A stretch of 64,000 nt of DNA from Bradyrhizobium forestalis (GTDB lineage Bacteria; Pseudomonadota; Alphaproteobacteria; Rhizobiales; Xanthobacteraceae): NCBI RefSeq assembly GCF_002795245.1, contig NZ_PGVG01000031.1:1-64000 (forward strand), in the 5' to 3' direction. Under the pieces are notes generated by a model that saw only the letters and a program-made list of their open reading frames with translations, had not been told where the DNA came from and did not search any database. This document shows, piece after piece, positions 9,046 to 18,271 of this stretch (the stretch's first letter is position 1; each line of letters opens with the position of its first letter). Position numbers and translations under genes: made by a program.

Positions 9046-10365
9046 ATGAAGGTGCTGGTCTATCCGCATTCCATGGAACTGGGGGGATCGCAGCTCAACG
9101 CAGTCCAGCTTGCCGAGGCGGTTCGAGACCTCGGTCATCAGGTTACCGTGGCGTCAGAGACCGGCCCCCTTCTGGACAGGGTAAGGGAGACGGGTCTTGG
9201 ACATATTGAAATCCCCCGGCATCGGGCCCGCCCCTCGCCTCATGTCAGCCAGATGCTCCGCAGCATCGTTAACGAAGGCGCCGTAGACGTGGTGCACGGT
9301 CATGAATGGCCTCCCATCGTCGAGGCTTTTCTGAGCGTTGGACTATCGACGCGGGCTGCCGTGGTGGGAACTGTCATGTCGATGTCCGTCCCCTCCTTCC
9401 TGCCCCGCAGCGTTCCCCTGACCGTGGGCACGGAGATGATCCGTCGCGCTGCGATCGCGGCAGGACATCAGGATGTCACCCTGCTCGAGCCGCCGGTCGA
9501 TACGAAATCCGACCATCCCCTCGTCGATGGCACGAAGTTTCGGGTTGCTCAGAATATTGCTCCTGACGAGCTCGTCATTGCGATGGTCTGCCGGCTGGTG
9601 CCGAACCTGAAGCTGGAGGGCCTGCTATCGGCGTGCGATGCCGTCGGCGAAATGGCCCTCGACGGTAGGCCGGCGCGGCTGTTGATCATTGGTGACGGAC
9701 CGGCGCGTGCCAGCGTCGAAGCGCGGGCGGCCAGAACCAACGCGCTGGTCGGCCGAAACGCCGTCATATTGGTGGGCGAGATGTCCGATCCGCGCCCCGG
9801 CTATGCTGCCGCGGATGTCATTATTGGCCAGGGAGGTTCGGCGCTGCGCGGGATGGCCTTTGGCAAACCGCTGGTGGTCATTGGCGAGGACGGGTTCAGC
9901 GAGCTGTTGACGCCCGAGAGTGCGCCGACTTTCCTGCAGCAGGGCTGGTATGGATTGGGCAGGGGCTCGCGTGGTGCCGGCGCCGGTGCACTTCGGTCGG
10001 CTCTCGAGACCGTTCTCGCCTCAACGTCGCTCCGTCAGGAGCTTGGCGGATTCGGCCGACGACTGGTGGAGCATCGCTTCAGCCTCGCGCACGCGGCGAG
10101 AACGATAGAGCAGACTTATCTGCACGCCCTGCGCAGCAAGATCTCGCACCGGCGCCGATTGGCAGATGCCGGCCGATGTGCTGCCAGCCTTGCCCGCTAC
10201 AAGGTTCAGCGAAAATATCAGCGTTGGATGGGTTTGGCTTCCGCCGAGGACGACAATGATCGGGCGCGAATCTCTGCGGTGCTGTCCGCGAAGACGGTCG
10301 CCCCTCGATCAGACAGAGCCGCGTCGGATCCGGCAAGTGAGATATCCGGGCAAGCCGATTCCTGA
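9046..10365 (+). CDS. Family 4 glycosyltransferase
   Basis: 439 residues with a GT-B layout. The N-terminal domain opens with MKVLVYPHSMELGGSQLNAV, the donor/acceptor glycine loop of GT4 enzymes. The C-terminal domain has AMVCRLVPNLKLEGLL, LLIIGDGPAR and the sugar-nucleotide site QGGSALRGMAFGKPLVV followed by GEDGFSEL. GGAGAA lies upstream of the ATG. The last 70 residues are basic and Ser/Ala-rich, beyond the usual domain end. It is one of only two rightward genes in the left half and ends 22 bp before the convergent aminotransferase gene. It likely adds a sugar to the EPS repeat unit. Confidence 0.85.
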   Translation: MKVLVYPHSMELGGSQLNAVQLAEAVRDLGHQVTVASETGPLLDRVRETGLGHIEIPRHRARPSPHVSQMLRSIVNEGAVDVVHGHEWPPIVEAFLSVGLSTRAAVVGTVMSMSVPSFLPRSVPLTVGTEMIRRAAIAAGHQDVTLLEPPVDTKSDHPLVDGTKFRVAQNIAPDELVIAMVCRLVPNLKLEGLLSACDAVGEMALDGRPARLLIIGDGPARASVEARAARTNALVGRNAVILVGEMSDPRPGYAAADVIIGQGGSALRGMAFGKPLVVIGEDGFSELLTPESAPTFLQQGWYGLGRGSRGAGAGALRSALETVLASTSLRQELGGFGRRLVEHRFSLAHAARTIEQTYLHALRSKISHRRRLADAGRCAASLARYKVQRKYQRWMGLASAEDDNDRARISAVLSAKTVAPRSDRAASDPASEISGQADS

Positions 10366-10387
10366 CCAGCCGCGGATCGGCGCAAGT

Positions 10388-11527
10388 TCAACGGGCAAGT
10401 TCACCCTTCACCGCGTCGGCGATACGTTCCTGGTCCGCCGAGTCCATCTGCGCATAAAGTGGAAGCAGGATCGCGTGATCCTGGGCGAGCTCGGATTGTC
10501 GCAGATCATGGCGCGGCTCAGCGCCCGCATAGGGCGGCTCGCGATGCGAGCACATGATGCCCCTGCGCGTGGCGATGCCCTGATCGAGCAGCGATTGCAT
10601 CGTCGCCCGCTGATCCAACCGATCGGGCAAGCGTACACAGTAGCTCTGCCAATTCGATCGCGCCCACTCCGGCTCGGATGGTAACCGCAGTCCCTCAATA
10701 TTCCCGAGCAGTTCGGCGTAACGGAACGCCAGCGCGCGCCGGCGCGCAATCAGTTGCGGAAGCCGCTCGAGCTGCTTGCGCCCGATCGCGGCCTGCATAT
10801 CCGTCATTCGATAGTTGTAGCCGACGAGGACATACTCCTCGAAGATGACACGCTGCGACCCGTGACGCACGATATCGGGAACGCTCATCCCGTGTTGACG
10901 TAGCAGCCTGAACTTGCGATCGAGCTCGGCATCGGAGGTGGTGAGCATGCCACCCTCACCTGTCGTGATCACCTTGCGCGGATGAAAGGAAAAGCAGGCA
11001 ATGTCTCCATGCGGCTTGCCGATCGCTTCCCATTGCCCGTTCATCCGGATCTGCGAACCGGCGGCACAGGCCGCGTCCTCGATCACAGCGATCCCGTGGC
11101 GGCGCGCGACCGCCACGAGTGCCGCCATGTCACACGGCATGCCCATCTGATGGACCGCGATGATCGCGCGTGTGCGCTCGGTGATGGCTTCGGCCAGCCG
11201 AGTGCAGTCCAAATTATACGTTTCGGGCTCGATATCGACAAAAACCGGAGTGGCGCCCTGATATCGGATCACGTTGGCGGTTGCGATGAAGGAGTGGCTG
11301 ACTGTGATCACCTCGTCGCCCCTGCCGATACCCAACGCCGCCAAGGCGAGTTGCAGGGCGGTGGTGCAATTTGCGACGGCGCAGGCGTGCGGTGCGCCGA
11401 CGAGTGCGGCGAACTCGTCCTCAAACGCAGCCACCTGCGGACCTTGCGATACCCAGCCGGACAGCACGACGGCGCGCGCAGCATCGGCCTCTTCGTCCGC
11501 GAGTAGCGGCACCGCGATCGGGATCAC
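10388..11527 (-). CDS. DegT/DnrJ/EryC1/StrS sugar aminotransferase
   Basis: About 379 residues. PLP-dependent sugar aminotransferase of the DegT family: the glycine/threonine pocket ANCTTALQLAL, the aspartate in VIEDAACAAG and the Schiff-base lysine in FSFHPRKVITTGEGG (K185). The start is GTG at 11527, preceded by AGGCGG and overlapping the stop of the upstream epimerase by GTGA (4 bp); a longer frame to 11584 is less likely. It transfers an amino group to a keto-sugar nucleotide. Last gene of a three-gene operon with another aminotransferase and a short-chain dehydrogenase, so it probably makes a different amino sugar from the one made by the gene at 12522. Confidence 0.88.
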   Translation of the reverse strand: MIPIAVPLLADEEADAARAVVLSGWVSQGPQVAAFEDEFAALVGAPHACAVANCTTALQLALAALGIGRGDEVITVSHSFIATANVIRYQGATPVFVDIEPETYNLDCTRLAEAITERTRAIIAVHQMGMPCDMAALVAVARRHGIAVIEDAACAAGSQIRMNGQWEAIGKPHGDIACFSFHPRKVITTGEGGMLTTSDAELDRKFRLLRQHGMSVPDIVRHGSQRVIFEEYVLVGYNYRMTDMQAAIGRKQLERLPQLIARRRALAFRYAELLGNIEGLRLPSEPEWARSNWQSYCVRLPDRLDQRATMQSLLDQGIATRRGIMCSHREPPYAGAEPRHDLRQSELAQDHAILLPLYAQMDSADQERIADAVKGELAR

Positions 11528-12525
11528 GATGCTGCCGCCTGCTGCTGACGGTCCGAAGCGACATCGCGTTCCGATCGCCACCATTTCACGAGGTCGGCGA
11601 GCCCCTGCTCGAGCGAAACCGTGGTGCGGAACCCCAGCAGACGCTCGGCCTTTCCCGTCGATGCCAGCCGTCGCGGCACCGGATTGACGGAGCGCTCAGG
11701 TGCAAATTCGGGTGTCAGGTCGCGGCGCCCCATCACCGACGCAAGCACCGTCGCCAATTGCGTCAGGCTGGTCTCAGTACCGCTTCCGACATTGAAGACC
11801 TCGTCGGTAATCTTCGCCCTGGCCGCAAGGATGTTGGCGCGCGCGACGTCGCGGACGTGAACGAAATCCATGGTCTGATGGCCGTCACCAAAGATGATGG
11901 GAGGTAATCCCGCCTCCAGGCGCTCCATCCAGCGGATCAAGACCTCGGTGTACCGTCCGTGTATATCCATCCGGCTGCCATAGACGTTGAAATACCGGAA
12001 TGCCACGTAATCAAGGCCGCACACGTCGTTGAAGGCGCGCAGAAGGCCTTCGTTGAACGCCTTGGCTGCCCCATAGAGAGTCCGGTTGTTGTACGGATTC
12101 TGTCGCTCTGTTGTCGGAAACTCCTCGGCCATGCCATAGACGGATGCCGAGGACGCGGCGATGATCTTCTCGATGTCGTGCTTGATGCACAGCTCCAGGA
12201 GGTCATAGGTGGCGTCCACCATGACCTCCTTGGCCAGGCGCGGCTCTGCCGCGCAATGAGTGATGCGGAGTGCGGCCTGGTGAAACACGATGTCGGCGGC
12301 TTTCACCAAGGCTTCCATCAGCTTGCGATCGCGTATGTCGCCGTGAACCAGTCTCACCGGCCCCCGTCCGAGCGCGCGCCGGAGATTTTCCGGTCGACCT
12401 CTGACCATGTTGTCGAGGGCAACGATCTCGATGCACCCCTCATCGCAGAGCAGATCAACGATGTGGGAGCCGATGAATCCCGCCCCACCAGTGACCAGAA
12501 CGCGCTTTCCCTTGAGCTCAATCAA
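11524..12525 (-). CDS. NAD-dependent sugar epimerase/dehydratase (extended SDR)
   Basis: 333 residues. Rossmann motif [10 protein letters not shown] (11-20), catalytic SSASVY and Y151-x3-K155 in YGAAK, then FRYFNVYG, which places it among the UDP-glucose 4-epimerase-like extended SDRs. It starts with TTG at 12525 behind CAGGAGG and overlaps the end of the upstream aminotransferase by 4 bp (TTGA); its own stop overlaps the next gene. This tight coupling between two DegT aminotransferases suggests it makes the keto-sugar, or epimerises the sugar, that one of them aminates. The exact sugar nucleotide is unknown. Confidence 0.85.
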   Translation of the reverse strand: MIELKGKRVLVTGGAGFIGSHIVDLLCDEGCIEIVALDNMVRGRPENLRRALGRGPVRLVHGDIRDRKLMEALVKAADIVFHQAALRITHCAAEPRLAKEVMVDATYDLLELCIKHDIEKIIAASSASVYGMAEEFPTTERQNPYNNRTLYGAAKAFNEGLLRAFNDVCGLDYVAFRYFNVYGSRMDIHGRYTEVLIRWMERLEAGLPPIIFGDGHQTMDFVHVRDVARANILAARAKITDEVFNVGSGTETSLTQLATVLASVMGRRDLTPEFAPERSVNPVPRRLASTGKAERLLGFRTTVSLEQGLADLVKWWRSERDVASDRQQQAAAS

Positions 12526-13700
12526 GACGCCCTCCTGTTGCAGGACCTCGTTATGAAGCTTTGTGAATGCTGCGCTCGGTTGCTGGCGGCCTCGCTGGGT
12601 CGCAATGCTCCGGCGTTCCTCAAAGTGGAGGCAATTGCGGTCGCCTGGTCCGGCAGCAACTCGGGATAAATGGGAAGGGAAAGAAAGTCGTTCGCAAGCT
12701 CCTCGGTTACCGGCAGATCACCGGCCCGATAACCAAGTTCTGCATAGGCTTTTTGCAGATGCACTGGAACGGGATAGTGAATCCCTGCGCCGATGCCGGC
12801 CTCCCGCAATACCGTTAGCGCGTCGTCGCGCCGCTGCAATCTGACGGAATAGACATGATACACGTGGCGGGCGTGCCTGGGCGGCTCGGGACGCGCGAAT
12901 GGCAACTCGGAAAGCAGTTCGTCGTATCGTTCTGCGAGCGATCGGCGGGCCTCGGTCCAGCGCTCGATGTAGTCCAGCTTGACATTCAGTATCGCGCTCT
13001 GGATCTCATCCATGCGATAATTGTATCCGGCAATGACGTGGTCGTATTTCGCCTCCTGCCCCCAGTCCCGCAGCAGTGACACGCGGCGCGCGAATTCAGG
13101 CCGATCCGTTACGACCGCCCCACCCTCGCCGAACGCCCCCAGGTTCTTGCCCGGATAAAAGCTGAAGCACCCCAGATCCCCGATCGAACCTGCACGGCGT
13201 CCCCGGTATTCCGCGCCGTGCGCCTGCGCGGCGTCCTCGATGACCACCAGACCGTGACGCCGCGCGATCGACATGATGGGATCCATCTCGGCCATCAACC
13301 CGTGGAGGTGGACCGGCAGGATGGCTTTGGTTCGCGGTGTTATCGCAGCCTCGATCAGACCGGGATCCATCGTCCACGTGACCGGGTCAACGTCGACAAA
13401 CACCGGTTTGGCGCCGCTATAGAGAATCGCCGCGGTTGTCGCCACGAATGTCATGGACACCGTGATGACCTCATCACCGGGTCCAACGCCCGCCGCCAGC
13501 AGTGCAAGGTGGAGCGCCGACGTCCCACTATTCACCGCAACGCAATGCGAGGTCCGGCAATATTCCGCGAAGCGACCCTCGAAGGCCGTCGCCTCCGGCC
13601 CGAGCACGAAGTGCCCGCTGCTGACGACCCTGGCCACCGCGGCGTCGATTTCCGGCTTGATTTGACGGTATTGGGCTTTCAGATCCAGGAAGGGTATCAA
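12522..13700 (-). CDS. DegT-family sugar aminotransferase, WbpE-like candidate
   Basis: 392 residues. Complete DegT fold: GPEATAFEGRFAEYC, NSGTSALHLAL, VIEDAAQAHGAEY and the PLP lysine K185 in FYPGKNLGAFGEGGA. The last 30 residues (after TLRNAGAL) run past the usual end and are rich in Ser/Arg. It heads the operon 13700-10388, downstream of the AT-rich island at 13724-13802. Together with the WbpB-like oxidoreductase at 15877 and the WbpD-like acetyltransferase at 13811, it could supply the aminotransfer step that gives a 3-amino uronic acid. That assignment rests on context; DegT sequences alone do not fix the substrate. Confidence 0.85.
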   Translation of the reverse strand: MIPFLDLKAQYRQIKPEIDAAVARVVSSGHFVLGPEATAFEGRFAEYCRTSHCVAVNSGTSALHLALLAAGVGPGDEVITVSMTFVATTAAILYSGAKPVFVDVDPVTWTMDPGLIEAAITPRTKAILPVHLHGLMAEMDPIMSIARRHGLVVIEDAAQAHGAEYRGRRAGSIGDLGCFSFYPGKNLGAFGEGGAVVTDRPEFARRVSLLRDWGQEAKYDHVIAGYNYRMDEIQSAILNVKLDYIERWTEARRSLAERYDELLSELPFARPEPPRHARHVYHVYSVRLQRRDDALTVLREAGIGAGIHYPVPVHLQKAYAELGYRAGDLPVTEELANDFLSLPIYPELLPDQATAIASTLRNAGALRPSEAASNRAQHSQSFITRSCNRRAS

Positions 13701-13723
13701 GATTCAACACCTTGGATTTGGCC

Positions 13724-13802
13724 GACTATATATCAAAAATTAACTCTCATTATAATATTAAATCAAGCGTCATTTTCAATAAAATAAATGGTGATTAATT
13801 CG
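13724..13802 (-). promoter_or_regulatory. AT-rich island with likely promoter of the aminotransferase operon
   Basis: Nearly 80 bp of A/T-rich DNA. Reading leftward, TTGAAA (13774-13779) and TATTAT (13752-13757) are 16 bp apart; TATAAT (13749-13754) also fits. This should drive the operon starting at 13700. The gene at 13811 to its right ends here. Confidence 0.5.
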
Positions 13803-13810
13803 ATCTGACC

Positions 13811-14323
13811 TTAGGACGCCTCGCTGATGACGGCGCGATCGGCGGCGGTCATATTTCCGGTTGCGGAAATAGTCCGAGCCGGCACCCCCGCGACGGTGGC
13901 GCCCGTGGGAACGTCCTTCGTCACTACACTGCCCGCGCCGACGCACGCCCCCGCACCGATTGTCACACCACATAGAATGGTGGCGTTGGAGCCGATGGAA
14001 GCGCCCCTCCCGACGTGAGTGCGCTGCAACGTCCAGTCCGAAGCTTGCTGAGGACGGCCATCCGCCGTTGTTGCTCTCGGATGCTTGTCATTTGTGAACA
14101 TCACACCGTGACCGATAAACACCTCGTCCTCGATCGTGACGCCCTCGCAGATGAAGCTATGCGAGGATATCTTGCAGCGCGCACCTATCTTCGCCCCCGC
14201 CTGGATTTCGACGAACGCTCCGATCCTGCTCTCGTCGCCAACGGTGCAGCCGTATAGATTGACCAGTTCCGGGTGAGGAATGCGGACGTCGCGACCGAGC
14301 TTGACGTCTTCTTTGATGGGCAT
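13811..14323 (-). CDS. Left-handed beta-helix N-acetyltransferase, WbpD/WlbB-like
   Basis: 170 residues of hexapeptide repeats. The segments VNLYGCTVGDESRIGAFVEI, CKISSHSFICEGVTIED and FIGHGVMFTNDKHPRA match what I know of WbpD/WlbB, which acetylate the 3-amino group of UDP-2-acetamido-3-amino-uronic acids. CGGAG lies upstream of the ATG at 14323. It is the last gene of the operon that begins with the GT26 gene at 20186, 31 bp after the flippase gene. With the oxidoreductase at 15877 and an aminotransferase it could make a 2,3-diacetamido uronic acid. Confidence 0.85.
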   Translation of the reverse strand: MPIKEDVKLGRDVRIPHPELVNLYGCTVGDESRIGAFVEIQAGAKIGARCKISSHSFICEGVTIEDEVFIGHGVMFTNDKHPRATTADGRPQQASDWTLQRTHVGRGASIGSNATILCGVTIGAGACVGAGSVVTKDVPTGATVAGVPARTISATGNMTAADRAVISEAS

Positions 14324-14354
14324 GTCCGAACTCCGAATGATGTGGCCGAAGCCG

Positions 14355-15845
14355 TTATGGCGCCGTTCGCGAAGGCCACAGCCCCGGCGCCATTCTCGCG
14401 AGGCCGGTTGCGGCGTAGTGAAACTGCTGCAACAGCGGGTGCCCAGTCATCGCCAGTCCCAGCCCCCAACAAAGCACAGCGACGGCGAAGGCTGATGCCA
14501 AGCCCGCAAGCGACGTGAATCCTTGTGTGTCCGTCAGCGCCGCACAGATAGATACGCCGGCAGTCACAAGAGCGGCTACAGCTCCGCTTCTGAGTAGGGT
14601 GCGTACAAATTCGCCGGGCCGAAGATCGAGATGTCGTCCGAGGAAGTAAAACGCCACCGCTGCTTGAAATGGCAATGTCACAAGAGCGGCTGCGGCAACG
14701 GCGTGCACGCCCAGAAACGATGCGCCGAAGATGACCAGCAGCGAGGGGGGCAACGAAATCAAGGACGAGATCAGCGCATCCTGCACCCTTCCGACCGCAA
14801 CAAACACCGGGTAGGTCAGGCAGGCGGCGAAGAGCGCAAGATTGCCAATACAGAGCAGTTGCACGAGCGGCACGATCTCCAGCCACGTTGGGCCGAGCCA
14901 GATCAGAATGATTGGCCGGGCCATGATTGCCATGAAGGCCAAGAACGGCCACTGCACTGCGGAGAGCAACTGAATGGCCTCCAGATAGACGGCCTTGAGA
15001 TCGCCCCCTGTTTTATTTCGCGCCACAACCGCAGGCATGACGACCGGGCTTATGACTTGCGTGACCAGCTTATCGAAAATCTGCGTCGATGCGGTTGCTC
15101 GGCTGTAAAGACCGACGGCCGTAAAGTCGAGCACTCTCGCCAGGAACAGCTGCGGTGCCAGGCCATAGAACACATTTACGACACTAACCGCGCCCGAGTA
15201 GAGGCCGAAGCCGACGATCTCTCGGCAATCGACCAGGGACGGACGCATCGCACCGAAATCTTTCCGCCATATCAGCAGCATCACGGCCAGCACCGCATTG
15301 CCGGCCACCGCTCCCCAGAGCGGGGCCATGTAGCTGAAGTGGGCCATGGCGAGCGAGATCGAAACGACAGCGATAGTCGCACCTGCCGCAAGGTTACAGA
15401 TTGCGAGTGCTCCAAACTGCATCTCACGACGGAACAATGCGGCTATGGTGCCAGAGAACGGCAGCAAGAGAAAATTCAGGGCGGAGATCTCGATGCCTTG
15501 GCGCAAGCCGTCCAGCTCGAACAGATGCGCGATGGGCTGCGCAAACACGAACAGCATGAAAGCGGTGGCCGCCGAGATAATGAGCGTAATCGTGAACGTG
15601 GTCTGCACGCTTGCCCGCGACAAATCGCGCTTCTGAATCAGATAGCTTGCGCCTGCAAACTCCTGGAAGCAGGCGGCAATGATGGATGTGATGGCATTCA
15701 CGACGGCATAGATGCCAAACTCCTCCGGGGACAGCAAACGGGCAAGCACGGCGGTCGCGACAAAGACCAGCAGCAGGCCGATGTATCGGTCGAGCGCGGA
15801 GAACAGGATCGAGCGCTGCACGGACCTCATTGCATTGTCTGCCAT
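14355..15845 (-). CDS. Wzx-type polysaccharide flippase
   Basis: 496 residues, about 12-14 hydrophobic helices, no signal peptide. The N-terminus (RSILFSALDRYIGLLLVFVATAVLARLLSPEEFGIYAVV) is typical of the polysaccharide biosynthesis/MOP flippase family, close to WzxC. It would flip undecaprenyl-pyrophosphate-linked repeat units to the periplasmic face, where the Wzy candidate acts. The gene lies between the WbpB-like and WbpD-like genes with about 31-bp gaps on each side, so it is in the same operon. Confidence 0.88.
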   Translation of the reverse strand: MADNAMRSVQRSILFSALDRYIGLLLVFVATAVLARLLSPEEFGIYAVVNAITSIIAACFQEFAGASYLIQKRDLSRASVQTTFTITLIISAATAFMLFVFAQPIAHLFELDGLRQGIEISALNFLLLPFSGTIAALFRREMQFGALAICNLAAGATIAVVSISLAMAHFSYMAPLWGAVAGNAVLAVMLLIWRKDFGAMRPSLVDCREIVGFGLYSGAVSVVNVFYGLAPQLFLARVLDFTAVGLYSRATASTQIFDKLVTQVISPVVMPAVVARNKTGGDLKAVYLEAIQLLSAVQWPFLAFMAIMARPIILIWLGPTWLEIVPLVQLLCIGNLALFAACLTYPVFVAVGRVQDALISSLISLPPSLLVIFGASFLGVHAVAAAALVTLPFQAAVAFYFLGRHLDLRPGEFVRTLLRSGAVAALVTAGVSICAALTDTQGFTSLAGLASAFAVAVLCWGLGLAMTGHPLLQQFHYAATGLARMAPGLWPSRTAP

Positions 15846-15876
15846 GTCGATTAGGTCAGCCAGATCCCCGCACGCA

Positions 15877-16938
15877 TCATGCTATCGCTCTCGCGCGTTG
15901 CCGGGTTCCGTAAGAATCTCGCAGCAATACCGGCGCGCCCTGTTTTGCGATCGAGCACGATGCTGCCTCCAAGACTTCGATCACGCGCAGTCCGGAGGTG
16001 CCGCTGGAAATCGGCTGGCCACCGGTGCGAACGCAATCGACAAAATGCTCCACCTCCGTCTGTAGCGCCTCCGTTGGCGAGATATGCGGAGCCCACATGT
16101 CGCCGGCCCGATACCCAATCCGAAATTGATGCGCATCCTCGGGAGGCGCATCAAGCGTGATTCCCTTGTCATAGACCTTGATCTTCTCGGTCGGCTCGAG
16201 GTCGTCATAGACGATCATCTTCTTGCTGCCACCGATGAAAGTCTGGCGAACCTTGACGGGCGAGAGCCAATTGACGCTGACGTGGGCCACGCACGCGTCG
16301 GCAAAAAACAGCGTGATGTGCGCCATGTTCTCCGGCGAGCCGAAGACGTGGCACGACCCGGTTGCCGAGACGGCGATCGGCTCCTGATCGAGGATATGGT
16401 GGATGATCGAGATATCGTGCACCGCCAAGTCCCAGATCACATTGACGTCCTTTTGAAACAACCCGAGACTCGCGCGTGTGCTGTCGTAGTAGTAGATGTC
16501 TCCGAGCTCCCGGCTCAGCAGGAGCTCCCGAATCTTCTGGACCGCCGGCGTGTAGAGGAAGGTATGATCGACCATGAGCGTCAATCCGCGCCGATCCGCT
16601 TCCTCGATCAAGCGCGTCACGAGCTCAGCGCTCTGCGCAAGCGGCTTTTCGACCAGAACATGCTTTCCGGCTCTCAACGCCGCAATTGCCAGCTCGTAGT
16701 GCGTATGCACCGGCGTCGCGATAGCGATCGCATCGATACGGCCGTCCTTCAGCAGATCTTCATAGCGAGGGGTCGTTTCCACCGCCGGGTAAAGCAGCGT
16801 TATCGCTCCGAGCCTTCCTGGGTTCAGGTCGCTCACGCTGACGACGCGGGTGGCAGGATTGATCGAGAAATTGCGGACGAGATTGGGGCCCCAATAACCG
16901 TAGCCCACGACGCCGATTCCCAGTTGACTGTCTCGCAT
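15877..16938 (-). CDS. Gfo/Idh/MocA oxidoreductase, WbpB/WlbA-like
   Basis: 353 residues. NAD-binding GVVGYGYWGPNLVRNF at the N-terminus, then ATPVHTHYELAIAALRAGKHVLVEKPLA with the catalytic EKP lysine, and VDHTFLYTPAVQKI. This is the Gfo/Idh/MocA fold; the closest functional fit in this context is WbpB/WlbA, which oxidises the C3 hydroxyl of UDP-GlcNAc-uronic acid. The ATG at 16938 (GAGG upstream) is preferred; the frame is open to a GTG at 16995 without a ribosome site. It lies between wecC and the flippase. If the fit is right, it makes the 3-keto sugar for a DegT aminotransferase. Confidence 0.8.
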   Translation of the reverse strand: MRDSQLGIGVVGYGYWGPNLVRNFSINPATRVVSVSDLNPGRLGAITLLYPAVETTPRYEDLLKDGRIDAIAIATPVHTHYELAIAALRAGKHVLVEKPLAQSAELVTRLIEEADRRGLTLMVDHTFLYTPAVQKIRELLLSRELGDIYYYDSTRASLGLFQKDVNVIWDLAVHDISIIHHILDQEPIAVSATGSCHVFGSPENMAHITLFFADACVAHVSVNWLSPVKVRQTFIGGSKKMIVYDDLEPTEKIKVYDKGITLDAPPEDAHQFRIGYRAGDMWAPHISPTEALQTEVEHFVDCVRTGGQPISSGTSGLRVIEVLEAASCSIAKQGAPVLLRDSYGTRQRARAIA

Positions 16939-17008
16939 GCTAGCCTCGATGCATCCAGAGAGTACGCTTCCAATCATTCCGTCGCCGACGATCACATCAC
17001 GCCAAGCA

Positions 17009-18271
17009 CTAGGTCCGCGCCGGCATGTCCTGCCATATGCCTCGCGTATCTATGACGTCGAGATGCCGACGCTCCGACAGGGGTACCATCTTGAACTCGT
17101 CATGATCGACGAGGAGAACCGCGATTTCGCAACTGCGCAGAGCCTCCTCGATGTTCACGAAAGCGACACGGTGATCGGCCAGCTGGGGCGGCAGACGGCG
17201 AAGGTTCGGCTCAACGACCTTGACCCGTTCTCCGTACTTTGCCGCGAGATGCGTGGCTATTTCCATGGCGGGACTTTCGCGCAGATCGTCGACATTGGCC
17301 TTGAAGGTCAATCCACAACAGGCGATGTTTGCATAGGGATGATCGTCGATCAGCGCCTCGGTACGCTCGATGATCTTCTGCGTTTTGGCGTTGTTGACTT
17401 CCCGGCTGGTCCGCATCACCCGAGCGAGGTCCGGTGCGGAGTCGATGATGAACCAGGGATCGACCGCAATGCAGTGCCCGCCTACGCCCGGTCCTGGCCG
17501 CAGCACGTTCACGCGGGGGTGGCGGTTGGCGATGTCGATCACTTCCCAGACATTGATGTCGAACCTATCGCAGATCAGCGAGAGCTCGTTCGCAAAGGCT
17601 ATATTGGTATCGCGGAAGGCGTTCTCCGTCAGCTTGACCAACTCGGCTGTGCGCGCCGTGGTACCGACGCAAGCCCCGCGAACGAACATCTTGTAGAAGC
17701 GTTGAGCACGACGCGTGCAAGTCGGCGTAATGCCCCCAATGCATCTGTCGTTATTGATGAGCTCGGTCAGGATCCGCCCCGGTAACACGCGTTCTGGGCA
17801 GTAGGCGACGTAGATCGCCCCGTCTTCCTTGCCGTTGACGCCGATATGCAACTCTGGCCTTCTCTCGATGATCCGTTTTGCGATCGCCTCGGTGGTCCCG
17901 ATCGGCGACGTCGATTCGAGGATGACGAGATTGCCTGGTGCAAGGATATTGACGATCTGGTCGACGGCGGCATTCACACTCGACAAGTCCGGACGGTTGT
18001 CGCGATCGATTGGCGTCGGCACCGCGATGATGAAGACGTCGGCCGCCTGCGGCTTGGTGGCTGTCGTCAGGGCGCCGCTCGACACGACCTTGGAAACGAG
18101 GCCATCGAGATCTGGCTCCGCGATGTGAATTCTTCCGGATGCAACCGTGTCGACGATGCGCTCATTGGTGTCGATACCGACCACCTGCAGTCCCCGGCTC
18201 GCAATCAGGGCCGCGGTCGGCAGCCCGATATAACCAAGTCCAACGACATTGATCTTCTGGAATTCAGGCAT
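17009..18271 (-). CDS. wecC: UDP-N-acetyl-D-mannosamine 6-dehydrogenase
   Basis: 420 residues. NAD-binding GLGYIGLPTAA (11-21), VPTPIDRDNRPDL, ESTSPIGTTE, the lysine/asparagine stretch ELVKLTENAFRDTNIAFANE and the catalytic cysteine in GPGVGGHCIAVDPWF (near 264). NRHPRVNVLRPGPGVGG is characteristic of WecC of the enterobacterial common antigen pathway and differs from the FYPGPGLGGHC form I know in WbpA-type enzymes. It oxidises UDP-ManNAc to UDP-ManNAcA. The start overlaps the end of wecB by 8 bp, and the GT26 gene precedes wecB, so wecG-wecB-wecC-like genes are contiguous. Confidence 0.9.
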   Translation of the reverse strand: MPEFQKINVVGLGYIGLPTAALIASRGLQVVGIDTNERIVDTVASGRIHIAEPDLDGLVSKVVSSGALTTATKPQAADVFIIAVPTPIDRDNRPDLSSVNAAVDQIVNILAPGNLVILESTSPIGTTEAIAKRIIERRPELHIGVNGKEDGAIYVAYCPERVLPGRILTELINNDRCIGGITPTCTRRAQRFYKMFVRGACVGTTARTAELVKLTENAFRDTNIAFANELSLICDRFDINVWEVIDIANRHPRVNVLRPGPGVGGHCIAVDPWFIIDSAPDLARVMRTSREVNNAKTQKIIERTEALIDDHPYANIACCGLTFKANVDDLRESPAMEIATHLAAKYGERVKVVEPNLRRLPPQLADHRVAFVNIEEALRSCEIAVLLVDHDEFKMVPLSERRHLDVIDTRGIWQDMPART

